In this document: positions 24,757 through 32,254 of the stretch, one piece after another
Layout: every line of letters begins with the position of its first letter
Numbering within the stretch: position 1 is the stretch's first letter
DNA from: an uncultured Acetatifactor sp.
GTDB taxonomy: Bacteria > Bacillota > Clostridia > Lachnospirales > Lachnospiraceae
DNA length: 45,091 nt
Direction: 5' to 3'
NCBI GenBank assembly: GCA_947624245.1
Contig: CANQJL010000021.1
Coordinates: 1-45,091 of the forward strand
The notes under the pieces: model-generated
Told to the model about the DNA's origin: nothing
Databases searched by the model: none
The model's input: only the letters and a program-made list of their open reading frames with translations
Made by a program: the position numbers and the translations under genes

Positions 24757-24826
24757 TGCTGCCGCGCTTTTGCTGCCGCGCTTTTGCTGCCGCGCTTTTG
24801 TTACGGCGCTTTTGTTACGGCGCTTT
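24757..24826. repeat. 14-bp tandem repeat array in an ABC operon
   Basis: Five units of 14 bp: three TGCTGCCGCGCTTT and two TGTTACGGCGCTTT, preceded by related TGTCACCGCGCTTT and TCGCTTT pieces. It lies in the gap between the solute-binding protein gene and the permease-ATPase gene. Not coding in a consistent frame, since 14 is not divisible by 3. Confidence 0.85.
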
Positions 24827-24845
24827 TTTCTTTCTTACCGCGCCC

Positions 24846-25853
24846 CTATTTTTCGTAATAAAAATCGTCCGCCGGAGTCTGTCCTCCCACCATAGACGGG
24901 TCGAACTCGGCCAGCACATTCAGATAACCGGACAGCGCCATCTTCATCTCGCCGCCCGTCACGCAGACAATGTTGCATTTGGGAATCGCCTGCTTTGCAA
25001 TGGGCTCCTTCGCCACGATCTGGGCCTTTACCGCCAGGGCCGCACCCGTGTCCGGATCGGAGTTGACGGCGTTCACGCTGTCCTCATGCTCCTTCAGGAA
25101 CGTCTCCACCGCCTCGGGGTGCTCCTCCAGAAATTCCTTGCGCACCACGGTAACGCCGGTCACCATACCGCTGCCGTCCTCGCCCTGCACCTTGTTCCAC
25201 TCCTCGTTCAGATCCAGCGCTATCTTCAGGCTCTCATTCTGCAGCGTGGCCGCAGTCACAAAGGGCTGAGGAAGCAGGCCGACGGCGTTTGGATCCTGCG
25301 CCAGAACGGCCGCCACCTCCGTGGCCTCGGACTTAAATTCCAGCGTGTAATCCTCCTCGGTCAATCCGTTTCCGGCAAGCACATATCTGAGGGACGCCTC
25401 CGGCGTAGTACCCATTCCCGTAAGGTAGATGGTCTTGCCCTTCAGATCCGCAACGGAGCCGATGCTCTCGTCTCCCGTCACGATATAGAGGACGCCCAGC
25501 GTGTTCACGTCGATGACTGCCACGCCGCCCTCCGTCTTCTGATAAAGCACCGCCGCCACGTTGGCGGGCACCAGCGCGATGTCAAGACTTCCCTGCACCA
25601 TCAGCGGCAGCAGTTCGTCCGCACCTGTAGCCATCTGAAATTCGTAGGAGTTCTGCGTCTCTCCCTTTTCCGCCTTATCCATCATAAACAGAATGCCTAA
25701 GGTAGTAGGGCCTTTCAGGGATCCCACGCGGACGTTCACGGCCTCCTTTTGGCCGCAGCCTGTGAAGAGACCGCAGAGCAATGCCAGACACATGGCAAAC
25801 GCTGCGATTCTTCTTGTTCTTCTCGTAACCTTCTTTTTCTGCTCACTTTTCAT
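24846..25853 (-). CDS. ABC transporter solute-binding lipoprotein (NitT/TauT-like)
   Basis: About 335 residues from ATG 25853 (AAGGAG nine bases upstream; an ATG 42 nt further upstream is less likely). Basic N-terminus, hydrophobic helix and lipobox LFTGC, so it is lipid-anchored outside the membrane. The body is the NMT1/SsuA-type periplasmic-binding fold: VRVGSLKGPTTLGILFMMD, SLDIALVPANVAAVLY, ADLKGKTIYLTGMGTTPEAS, and AVGLLPQPFVTAA. Such proteins bind small organic anions or amines (sulfonates, pyrimidine or thiamine precursors); the ligand here is unknown. The first gene of the operon, preceded by a 137-nt structured leader that may hold a regulatory RNA. Confidence 0.9.
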   Translation of the reverse strand: MKSEQKKKVTRRTRRIAAFAMCLALLCGLFTGCGQKEAVNVRVGSLKGPTTLGILFMMDKAEKGETQNSYEFQMATGADELLPLMVQGSLDIALVPANVAAVLYQKTEGGVAVIDVNTLGVLYIVTGDESIGSVADLKGKTIYLTGMGTTPEASLRYVLAGNGLTEEDYTLEFKSEATEVAAVLAQDPNAVGLLPQPFVTAATLQNESLKIALDLNEEWNKVQGEDGSGMVTGVTVVRKEFLEEHPEAVETFLKEHEDSVNAVNSDPDTGAALAVKAQIVAKEPIAKQAIPKCNIVCVTGGEMKMALSGYLNVLAEFDPSMVGGQTPADDFYYEK

Positions 25854-25990
25854 GCTTTTCTTCTCCTTACTCCCACAGGGGGAAATTTGTGACAAATTCC
25901 GGGCATAAAAAATAAGCCCTTTCCGCTCAGAACGAATCTTCGCAGGCAGAATCTGCCGTTCGATACCGGTCAGCCGAAGCTTCCCGGTCT
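25854..25990 (-). ncRNA. Structured 5' leader of the ABC operon, candidate riboswitch
   Basis: About 137 nt between the predicted start point and the lipoprotein gene, GC-rich and rich in self-complementarity on the minus strand: ACCGG / CCGGT around a 13-nt loop, GGCAG-ATT-CTGCC, a GAAC / GTTC closing pair, and GGGC / GCCC around an A/T loop near the end. It does not match the THI box, S-box, cobalamin, ykkC or preQ1 consensus as I remember them. Confidence 0.4.
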
Positions 25991-25997
25991 CGAGGAC

Positions 25998-26026
25998 AGT
26001 ATATCACACTTTTCGGGGTGTGTCTA
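25998..26026 (-). promoter_or_regulatory. Promoter of the ABC transporter operon
   Basis: Minus strand TAGACA (26021-26026), 17-bp spacer, TATACT (25998-26003) with a TG extension (TGATATACT). The transcript starts near 25991. Confidence 0.8.
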
Positions 26027-26040
26027 CCCCGACATCGCTG

Positions 26041-26156
26041 TTTCTTGCTTTTTATTTTTCGTTTCCGATGTCACCGTTTCCTGCTTCCGACACCGCTATT
26101 TCTTGCTTTTTATTTTTCGTTTTCGACGTCACCGTTTCCTGCTTCCGACATCATTA
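26041..26156. repeat. 58-bp direct repeat, two copies plus a partial third
   Basis: Copies begin at 26041 and 26099 with TTTCTTGCTTTTTATTTTTC and share nearly all of 58 bp. A partial copy (TTTCTTG...TTTCC) starts at 26157 inside the last codons of the symporter gene. The array fills the gap between the symporter stop and the ABC operon promoter. Confidence 0.85.
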
Positions 26157-27692
26157 TTTCTTGTTTCCGAGACTGGTCTTCTGGGGCACCAGAGTCTCCT
26201 TCTCATAGCAGGCAAAAGCGTTCTCCACCAGCTCCTTGTCCGGCTTCGGCGTGACAAGGCTCACCACAGGCACGATCACAAGACCTGCCAGCATGGCCAC
26301 TGCGCCGCAGTTGATCGGCGACTGCAGAATGGCGGGGAAGTAGGATTTCCAGAAAATATTTGCCACCATCAGGACGGAGCTGAACAGGAAGCATACCCAG
26401 CAGGAAAGCTTTGTGACCTTCTTGCTGTACAGGGAATACAGGAAGGGAGCCAGAAAAGAACCTGCCAGCGCGCCCCACGACACTCCCATGAGCTGTGCGA
26501 TGAAGGTGACGGAGCTCTTGTACTGAATCAGCGCCAGAACGGAGGAGATCGCAATGAACACCACCACCAGCAGGCGAATGGAAAATACCTGATCCTTCTC
26601 GTCCATCTTCTTCCAGATCAGTTCCTTGAAAAAGTCAATGGTCAGAGTAGAGCTGGAAGCCATGACCAGAGACGACAGGGTGGACATGGAAGCGGAAAGC
26701 ACCAGAATCACTACTAAAGCGATCAGCATGGGAGACAGTCCGGAGAGCATTGCGGGAATGACGGAATCGAATCCGTTTGCGGCAATGTCGATCTTATCGG
26801 AAAACAGTCTTCCGAAGCCGCCCAGAAAATAGCAGCCACCCGCCACTACCAGAGCGAACAGTGTGGAAATGATCGTTCCTTTCCTGATGGCCTCCTCATT
26901 TTTGATGGCATAGAACTTCTGCACCATCTGAGGCAGTCCCCAGGTGCCGAGGGAGGTCAGGATTACCACGAACATAAGATTCAGAGGGTCCGGACCGAAG
27001 AAGGAGGCAAAGACGCCGGGCGTGGAGGCCACGGTCTCGTCGCTCACTCTTGCAAGTCCGTCCAGAGCCGCCATAAATCCGCCCTTGCTGTTCAGCACTG
27101 CCGCGATGACCGCCACGATTCCTATCAGCATAATGATGCCCTGAATGAAATCGTTGATCGCCGTCGCCATGTACCCGCCCGCAATCACATAGATCGCCGT
27201 CAGCACAGCCATCAGTACGATACAGTAGGAATAGTCAATGTTGAACGCCATACCGAACAGTCTGGAGAGACCATTGTACAGGGACGCGGTATAGGGAATC
27301 AAAAATATGAAAATAATAACCGAGGCACCAATCTTCAAGGGTCTGCTTCCGAACCGCTCTCCGAAGAACTGAGGCATGGTGGCGGAATTGAGCTGCTGGG
27401 TCATGAGACGGGTGCGTCTGCCCAGAATCACCCACGCAAGCAGGGAGCCGATGACAGCATTGCCGATACCTGCCCAGGTGGCTGCCAGACCGTACTTCCA
27501 GCCGAACTGTCCCGCATAGCCCACGAAGACCACCGCCGAAAAATATGAGGTGCCGTAGGCGAAGGCAGTGAGCCAAGGGCCTACGGAACGGCCTCCCAAT
27601 ACAAAGCCGTTCACGTCTGTGGCATGTTTACGGCAGTAGAGGCCGATACCCACCATCACGGCAAAATAAATCAGTAAAAGAATCAGTTTCAT
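26154..27692 (-). CDS. Sodium:solute symporter (SSS family, PutP-like)
   Basis: 512 residues with about 13 hydrophobic helices. Family landmarks: FVLGGRSVGPWLTAFAYGTSYFSAVVFVGY near residues 30-60, GRRTRLM, the long segment AIYVIAGGYMATAINDFIQG in the middle (the SSS signature region), and SASMSTLSSLVMASSSTLT near residue 340 that corresponds to the Na+-coordinating serines. Typical PutP substrates are proline; pantothenate or other amino acids are possible, so only the family is claimed. Start has GGAGGAAATT. Its 3' end merges into the 58-bp repeat array. A plausible promoter (TTTGCA, 18 bp, TATAGT with TG extension) lies about 65 bp upstream. Confidence 0.9.
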   Translation of the reverse strand: MKLILLLIYFAVMVGIGLYCRKHATDVNGFVLGGRSVGPWLTAFAYGTSYFSAVVFVGYAGQFGWKYGLAATWAGIGNAVIGSLLAWVILGRRTRLMTQQLNSATMPQFFGERFGSRPLKIGASVIIFIFLIPYTASLYNGLSRLFGMAFNIDYSYCIVLMAVLTAIYVIAGGYMATAINDFIQGIIMLIGIVAVIAAVLNSKGGFMAALDGLARVSDETVASTPGVFASFFGPDPLNLMFVVILTSLGTWGLPQMVQKFYAIKNEEAIRKGTIISTLFALVVAGGCYFLGGFGRLFSDKIDIAANGFDSVIPAMLSGLSPMLIALVVILVLSASMSTLSSLVMASSSTLTIDFFKELIWKKMDEKDQVFSIRLLVVVFIAISSVLALIQYKSSVTFIAQLMGVSWGALAGSFLAPFLYSLYSKKVTKLSCWVCFLFSSVLMVANIFWKSYFPAILQSPINCGAVAMLAGLVIVPVVSLVTPKPDKELVENAFACYEKETLVPQKTSLGNKK

Positions 27693-27849
27693 AATTTCCT
27701 CCGTACATATTTTTTATTCTTTGGCACTTTGCGGATTTAAAGTGTTAAAGCCACTATATCATACTTTTCCGCAAGATGCAAACGAAATTCTCATTTCCGC
27801 ACAGACGAAATTCAACATTTTCCGCCGAAGCCCTCCGCCAAAAGTTTCC

Positions 27850-27879
27850 AACATATTTTCTTTTTCCCAGGTCATAATA
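27850..27879 (+). promoter_or_regulatory. Sigma-G-like forespore promoter of the spore protein gene
   Basis: AACATA (27850-27855), a 17-bp spacer, CATAATA (27873-27879). The -10 box fits the sigma-F/sigma-G form CATNNTA and the -35 is close to GNATR. The start would be near 27887, giving a leader of about 100 nt. Confidence 0.55.
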
Positions 27880-27902
27880 AGACCAAGATAAGATGCGGCA
27901 GG

Positions 27903-27945
27903 CACTTAAACTGTTTTTTCAGGATAAGTGCGCGCAGCACTTATC
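27903..27945 (+). promoter_or_regulatory. Hairpins in the spore-protein leader, mutually exclusive
   Basis: GATAAGTGC (27923-27931) pairs perfectly with GCACTTATC (27937-27945). The same TAAGTGC can also pair with GCACTTA upstream (about 27902-27908) around a T6-containing loop. The two foldings exclude each other. No terminator T run follows. Confidence 0.5.
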
Positions 27946-27989
27946 TTGAAGATAGAGAAAAAAATCACAAAGTATTGGAGGTGAAAAGA

Positions 27990-28190
27990 ATGTCCGGTAA
28001 CAGAAGTAATAGAGTAGAGGTGCCTGAAGCAAAGGCAGCAATGGATCGTTTCAAGACCGAGGTTGCATCTGAGCTTGGTGTAAACCTGAAGGACGGTTAC
28101 AACGGCGACCTGACTTCTCGTGAGGCTGGTTCCATCGGCGGTGAGATGGTTCGTCGTATGATCAAAAAGCAGGAAGAGCAGATGAAGTAA
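27990..28190 (+). CDS. Alpha/beta-type small acid-soluble spore protein
   Basis: 66 residues. Binds and protects spore DNA, made in the forespore and degraded at germination. The two family blocks are clear: VPEAKAAMDRFKTEVASELGV near residues 10-30, including the germination-protease region (TEVASELGV), and YNGDLTSREAGSIGGEMVRR. ATG 27990 is chosen because GGAGGTG lies eight bases before it; the longer TTG frame would put that site inside the gene. Sigma-G-like promoter upstream and terminator downstream make it a single-gene unit. Which ssp paralog cannot be told. Confidence 0.95.
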   Translation: MSGNRSNRVEVPEAKAAMDRFKTEVASELGVNLKDGYNGDLTSREAGSIGGEMVRRMIKKQEEQMK

Positions 28191-28223
28191 GGCTCCCCGA
28201 GCTGAATAAGAACAAAAAGAGGC

Positions 28224-28251
28224 GGTGCATCTTCAGAACTGAAGCTGCATC
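28224..28251 (+). terminator. Terminator between the spore protein gene and the kinase gene
   Basis: Stem GGTGCATCTTCAG / CTGAAGCTGCATC with a two-base gap at the tip and one mismatch, followed by a T-rich stretch (TTTCTTTATTTG). It begins 33 nt after the spore protein stop; the kinase gene converges on it and may use it too. Confidence 0.75.
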
Positions 28252-28257
28252 GTTTCT

Positions 28258-29091
28258 TTATTTGTTCTTGTAATTGCTCTCCCAGATATTTTTGATACAT
28301 GCCGTGCGAGAACGCAGAAAAGCGGCCCTGCGGGTCCGGCCGTTCTCCGCCTCTCCCCCGCCGCACAGAGGGATCAGCGCCGCCGTCAGCGCCTGCATGT
28401 CCGGAATCCGATCCTGCGGTCTCTCCCTTGTGCAGGCGAGGATCACCCGTCTCAGCTCACGCCCGCAGTTCTTGCCCGCCATGGCCTCCATTGTCCTTCC
28501 GAGGCTGTAAACATCGCAGGAAAAGGTGAGGCGCCCGCCCGCAGTCAGCTGCTCCGGCGCCGCATAGCCCACCGTCCCTGCCAGCGTCGCTGTCTGGTCA
28601 GATCTTTTGCAGGCGCAGCCCATGTCCAGAAGCTTTACCCTGCCGTCCTGCCGGATCATGATATTGGCAGGCTTCAGATCCCTGTACAGAATAGGGTCCG
28701 GCATCTGGTGCAGGAACTTAAGCCCCTCCGCAAGAGCCAGACCCACCCGCGCCGTCTGGGTCTGGGAAAAGCCGCCTCTGCGCCTTAAAAATTCCTCGAG
28801 ACTGTCGCCGCAGACATATTCCGTCAGCAGATACACCGTTTCGCCCTGCCGCCACATTCCGCGGAATTTCGGAAAGAGAGGGTGATCCGCACATTGAAGC
28901 AGCTTTGCCTCGCGAAGCGCCAGCTCCGTCCTGTCGCTGATCTTACAGGCAAGAGGCCGCTCTCCCGCCTCTTTTGAAAGGGGCCGCACCAGAACCACCT
29001 GAGAGAACGCCCCGCTCCCCAGGCTTCTCTCCATTCGGTATCCCTTTTCGCGCAGTATCTCCTGCATTGCTTTTTGTTCCGAATCAGTCAT
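28258..29091 (-). CDS. Soluble Hanks-type serine/threonine protein kinase
   Basis: 277 residues, almost only a kinase domain, without transmembrane helix or PASTA repeats, unlike PrkC. Gly-loop GSGAFSQVV, ATP-lysine in LACKIS, catalytic loop YRDLKPANIM (Tyr for the usual His of HRD, catalytic Asp kept), metal-binding DMG in place of DFG, and GTVGYAAPEQ with CDVYSLG for the activation segment and F helix. Most catalytic residues are present, so it should be active. Its start overlaps the stop of the PP2C-like gene by eight bases, so the two form a coupled pair. Substrate unknown. Confidence 0.9.
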   Translation of the reverse strand: MTDSEQKAMQEILREKGYRMERSLGSGAFSQVVLVRPLSKEAGERPLACKISDRTELALREAKLLQCADHPLFPKFRGMWRQGETVYLLTEYVCGDSLEEFLRRRGGFSQTQTARVGLALAEGLKFLHQMPDPILYRDLKPANIMIRQDGRVKLLDMGCACKRSDQTATLAGTVGYAAPEQLTAGGRLTFSCDVYSLGRTMEAMAGKNCGRELRRVILACTRERPQDRIPDMQALTAALIPLCGGGEAENGRTRRAAFLRSRTACIKNIWESNYKNK

Positions 29092-29794
29092 ACGCTTTCT
29101 TCCTCCGATCTGCCGCCTTCTGTCCCGTGAGCAAGAGCGCGGCGCTCATATTGTGTCCTCTCTGCAGCCTGCTTCCTTCGGCCAGCTCCCGCAAATGCCT
29201 TGCCGCCTGTTCTTCGGTCCGCACCGACTCCACATGCAGGCACTCCCCCAGCTCCCGCTCCGTCATAGGTTCTCCGAAGGATCTCGTCGCAAACAAAAGT
29301 CCCACACTCTGCTGCAGGATTCCCCTGCGAAAAATCAGCGCGTCCCCGCCGCCGCAAAACAGCTCCCCGTCGAGGCGCCGCACATGGCTTCGCCCGAAAA
29401 TTCGGTTGATGAGATAAATTTTCTGCCCTCCCCTGCCAAACAGCAGAAAGTCTTCTCCCACAGACAGTATTCCCACCGGCTCCGTATTTTTTTCTTCCGA
29501 TTTCAGAATGCTGCTTTTTAATTCCTCATCGGTACACAGTATCAGCTCCCGAAGCCGGTCCTGCAGGGCGCTCAGCCGTTCCTCCGGCGATTTTACCAGA
29601 TGCCTCACAGACTGTTCCCTGAACCACTGAAGCAGCCGTCCCGTGAGATAAGCGCCCGCCTTTCCCTGCGCTTCGTTCTCCCCGCCGCAGAGACAGATCA
29701 GGCAAATCGGTATGCGGCTGCATTGATACTGCTGCAAAAGAAGCGTACTGAAATTACTCCCCTGCTGATAATAGTGAGATGTCAGAATGTGCAT
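29084..29794 (-). CDS. PP2C-like protein paired with the kinase, catalytic residues not evident
   Basis: 236 residues from ATG 29794 (AAGGAG eight bases upstream); the long upstream open frame is ignored. The layout recalls a small PP2C: an N-terminal strand pair with CLICLCGGENEAQGKAGAYL where PP2C has the metal-binding DGMGG, a middle region with VGEDFLLFGRGGQKIYLINR, and HNMSAALLL near the end where PP2C has DNxT. The metal-binding aspartates are replaced, so phosphatase activity is doubtful. Gene order phosphatase-kinase with overlap supports the assignment; sequence similarity alone is weak. It might be a regulatory partner of the kinase. Confidence 0.5.
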   Translation of the reverse strand: MHILTSHYYQQGSNFSTLLLQQYQCSRIPICLICLCGGENEAQGKAGAYLTGRLLQWFREQSVRHLVKSPEERLSALQDRLRELILCTDEELKSSILKSEEKNTEPVGILSVGEDFLLFGRGGQKIYLINRIFGRSHVRRLDGELFCGGGDALIFRRGILQQSVGLLFATRSFGEPMTERELGECLHVESVRTEEQAARHLRELAEGSRLQRGHNMSAALLLTGQKAADRRKKAYD

Positions 29795-29902
29795 ATGAAA
29801 TTCTCCTTTTGAAATGTTTTGTGAACGGTTTTTATGATTGAGTTTTTTATGAATAAGATTTTTATTGCTGAGAATTTTATTGTGAAAGATTTCGATACAC
29901 AC

Positions 29903-29953
29903 AACAATCAAAACATGCCGGAACAATTTGAAATGCGGGCAGTTTTGATTGTT
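29903..29953. terminator. Long inverted repeat between rseP and the PP2C-like gene
   Basis: Perfect 12-bp arms AACAATCAAAAC (29903-29914) and GTTTTGATTGTT (29942-29953), with TGCC / GGCA extending the stem inwards. It lies about 45 bp after rseP on its strand. No T run follows, so it may be a factor-dependent terminator or a processing site. Confidence 0.55.
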
Positions 29954-29995
29954 ACGTGTATTCGCTTGCAAGATAGGAATTTGATGAAAAAGAAC

Positions 29996-31075
29996 TCAGT
30001 GCTGCAGCACGTTCGAGATGTCATTGAAGAAGACCAGCACCATCAATGCCATAAAGAACACCAGACCCACAAAGTGGACCATTCCCTCCTTCTCGGGAGG
30101 GACAGGCTTGCCCCGAACGACCTCCACCAGCAGGAATACCAGCCGGCCGCCGTCCAGAGCGGGAATGGGAAGCAGATTCAGAATACCCAGATTCACGGAC
30201 AGCATCATGGTAATGTTCATCATGTTGAGCAACACATACTGCCAGCCGTCGTCCTTCACCGTCTCATAGGTCTTTCCCACGACATTCACGGCAATTCCCA
30301 CAGGACCCGCCACGTCCTGTCTGCTCACACGGCCCCTGACCAGCATACCCAGGCTCTTATAGGTAGCCTTGGCGCAGTAGCGCATCTCATACCAGGCGTA
30401 ACGCAGAGTCGCAATGCCCTTCGGCTCGACAAAGTCGGCGTTGGCGATGCCCAGCATATAGCCGGAGCCGGTCTCGTTCTCCACATACTGAGGCTTGAGA
30501 ACGGCAGTGGCTCTCTCACCGTCCCTCTCATAGACCACCTTCAGGTCGCCTCCGCGGTAAGAGGCCAGCATATACAGAGAAATCTCCTCATACAGGCGGA
30601 TTCTCTCCCCGTTGATGGAAATGATCCTGTCCCCGTCCTTTAGACCCGCCGCCTCCGCGCCGCCTCCCGCCAGCACTTCCGTTGCGACCGGATCTCTTAA
30701 GGCCAGCTCCATATTGACCATCATATTCACCATGATCAAAGCGATAAAGTAGGCAAGTATGAAATTAAAGAAAGGTCCCGCCGTCACCGTGGCTATCCTG
30801 CGCCAGACGGAGGCCTTCAGAAAGGAACCCTCGCTCGGCTCTCCCTCCTGCTCTGCCAGCCCGTCCTCCCCCTCGAACATGCAGGCGCCGCCGATAGGAA
30901 AAAGCTTCAGGGAATATTTCGTCTCACCCTTTTTTACCGACAGCAGAGTGGGACCCATACCCACGGAAAACTCCACCACATGAATGCCGCCTGCCTTTGC
31001 CAGCAGAAAATGTCCGAATTCGTGGGCGATGACCACCACTCCGAAAATAATTATGAACCATAGAATCGTCATCAA
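29996..31075 (-). CDS. rseP: Site-2 protease RseP (RIP zinc metalloprotease)
   Basis: 359-residue intramembrane protease that cleaves anti-sigma factors and remnant signal peptides. Zinc motif HEFGH at residues 18-22 in the first helix, a PDZ domain about 125-195 (GLKDGDRIISINGERI), and the third zinc ligand in NLLPIPALDGGRLVF near residue 300. About four helices. Its start overlaps the dxr stop by four bases (ATGA), so it is translated by coupling. Last gene of the pyrH-frr-uppS-cdsA-dxr-rseP run. Confidence 0.97.
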   Translation of the reverse strand: MMTILWFIIIFGVVVIAHEFGHFLLAKAGGIHVVEFSVGMGPTLLSVKKGETKYSLKLFPIGGACMFEGEDGLAEQEGEPSEGSFLKASVWRRIATVTAGPFFNFILAYFIALIMVNMMVNMELALRDPVATEVLAGGGAEAAGLKDGDRIISINGERIRLYEEISLYMLASYRGGDLKVVYERDGERATAVLKPQYVENETGSGYMLGIANADFVEPKGIATLRYAWYEMRYCAKATYKSLGMLVRGRVSRQDVAGPVGIAVNVVGKTYETVKDDGWQYVLLNMMNITMMLSVNLGILNLLPIPALDGGRLVFLLVEVVRGKPVPPEKEGMVHFVGLVFFMALMVLVFFNDISNVLQH

Positions 31076-32235
31076 ATTCCGCTTACCTTTCCCGAAATAT
31101 ATTCATATGTCATCTGCTCTGTCTCCAGGATCTGTTCCACCGTGGGACACTCTATCACACGGTGACGGGACATGGCCTCGCCGATCAGCTCCGTGATTCT
31201 AAGATAGGAAATCTTTTTGTCCAGAAACAGCGCCACCGCTCTCTCGTTGGCCGCATTGAACACGGTAGGCATACTGCCGCCCTGCCGCGCCGCCTGATAG
31301 GCCAGCTTCAGCCCCTCGAAGGTATCCGGATCCGGCTTTTCAAAGGTGAGCTGCCCCAATTCAAAAAAGTCCACACGCTTTCCTGCCATGGGCCTTCTGT
31401 CGGGATAGAACAGCGCATACTGAATCGGCAGCTTCATATCCGGCGTGCCCATCTGTGCGATAATGGCTCCGTCCGCGAACTGCACCGCGGAATGAATGAC
31501 GCTCTGAGGGTGGACGACCACCTGAATCCGATCCAGATCCACGCCGAACAGCCATTTTGCCTCCATGACCTCCAGCCCCTTATTCACCAGCGTGGAGGAA
31601 TCCACGGTGATCTTCCGGCCCATGGACCAGTTGGGGTGCTTCAGTGCATCTTCCACCTGCACGGCCGCAAGCTGTTCTCTGGTCCTTCCCCGAAAGGGTC
31701 CTCCGGAGGCCGTAAGCAATATCTTCTCGATCCGGTCCGCAGACTCGCCGTTCAGCGACTGGAAAATAGCGCTGTGCTCGCTGTCCACGGGCAGAATCGA
31801 AACGCCTCTCTCCCGAGCAAGCGGCATGATGATATGGCCCGCCGTCACCAGGGTCTCCTTGTTCGCCAGCGCAATGTCCTTGCCGGCTTCGATCGCCGCG
31901 ATCGTCGGTCTGATACCAATCATTCCCACAATCGCCGTCACTAATACCTGCACCTTAGGCAGGACCGCGATCTCCAGCAGCCCCTCCATGCCGGATACCA
32001 CCTTCACATCCAAATCGGCGATTTCGGCGCGCAGCCTCCTTGCGGCTTCTTCCGTCCACACGCCGGCCACCGCGGGCTTGAATTCCCTGATCTGCGCCGC
32101 CAGCTTTTCCACGTTGCTTCCCGCCGCAAGCGCCGCTACCTTAAGGTCGGGATTGCTACGCACCACCTCCAGCGTCTGTGTGCCGATAGAGCCGGTGGAG
32201 CCCAGTATCGCTATACTCTTTCCTTTGTCCTGCAT
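31072..32235 (-). CDS. dxr: 1-deoxy-D-xylulose 5-phosphate reductoisomerase
   Basis: About 387 residues; converts DXP to MEP with NADPH, the committed step of the non-mevalonate isoprenoid pathway, and supplies UppS with its substrates. NADPH site GSTGSIGTQTLEVV, metal and substrate residues in PVDSEHSAIFQ, the loop SGGPFR, and MGRKITVDSSTLVNKGLEVMEA. ATG 32235 has GAGAGG eight bases upstream; the ATG two codons earlier is too close to it. It is coupled to rseP downstream and 14 nt from cdsA upstream. Confidence 0.97.
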   Translation of the reverse strand: MQDKGKSIAILGSTGSIGTQTLEVVRSNPDLKVAALAAGSNVEKLAAQIREFKPAVAGVWTEEAARRLRAEIADLDVKVVSGMEGLLEIAVLPKVQVLVTAIVGMIGIRPTIAAIEAGKDIALANKETLVTAGHIIMPLARERGVSILPVDSEHSAIFQSLNGESADRIEKILLTASGGPFRGRTREQLAAVQVEDALKHPNWSMGRKITVDSSTLVNKGLEVMEAKWLFGVDLDRIQVVVHPQSVIHSAVQFADGAIIAQMGTPDMKLPIQYALFYPDRRPMAGKRVDFFELGQLTFEKPDPDTFEGLKLAYQAARQGGSMPTVFNAANERAVALFLDKKISYLRITELIGEAMSRHRVIECPTVEQILETEQMTYEYISGKVSGI

Positions 32236-32254
32236 TGACATATCCTCTCAAAAC

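Noticed and set aside
22896..25700. Long plus-strand open frame of over 900 codons
   Set aside because: It is antisense to tig, the TM1266-type gene and the ABC genes; the composition is Arg/His/Gln-rich as expected of a shadow frame in GC-rich coding DNA, and it has no ribosome site.
25854..25990. THI-box or ykkC riboswitch in the ABC operon leader
   Set aside because: The conserved THI-box and ykkC sequence blocks are absent, so only an unnamed structured leader is reported.
29795..29971. N-terminal extension of the PP2C-like protein
   Set aside because: The extension is AT-rich, includes part of the inverted repeat at 29903-29953, and the ATG at 29794 has a good ribosome site.
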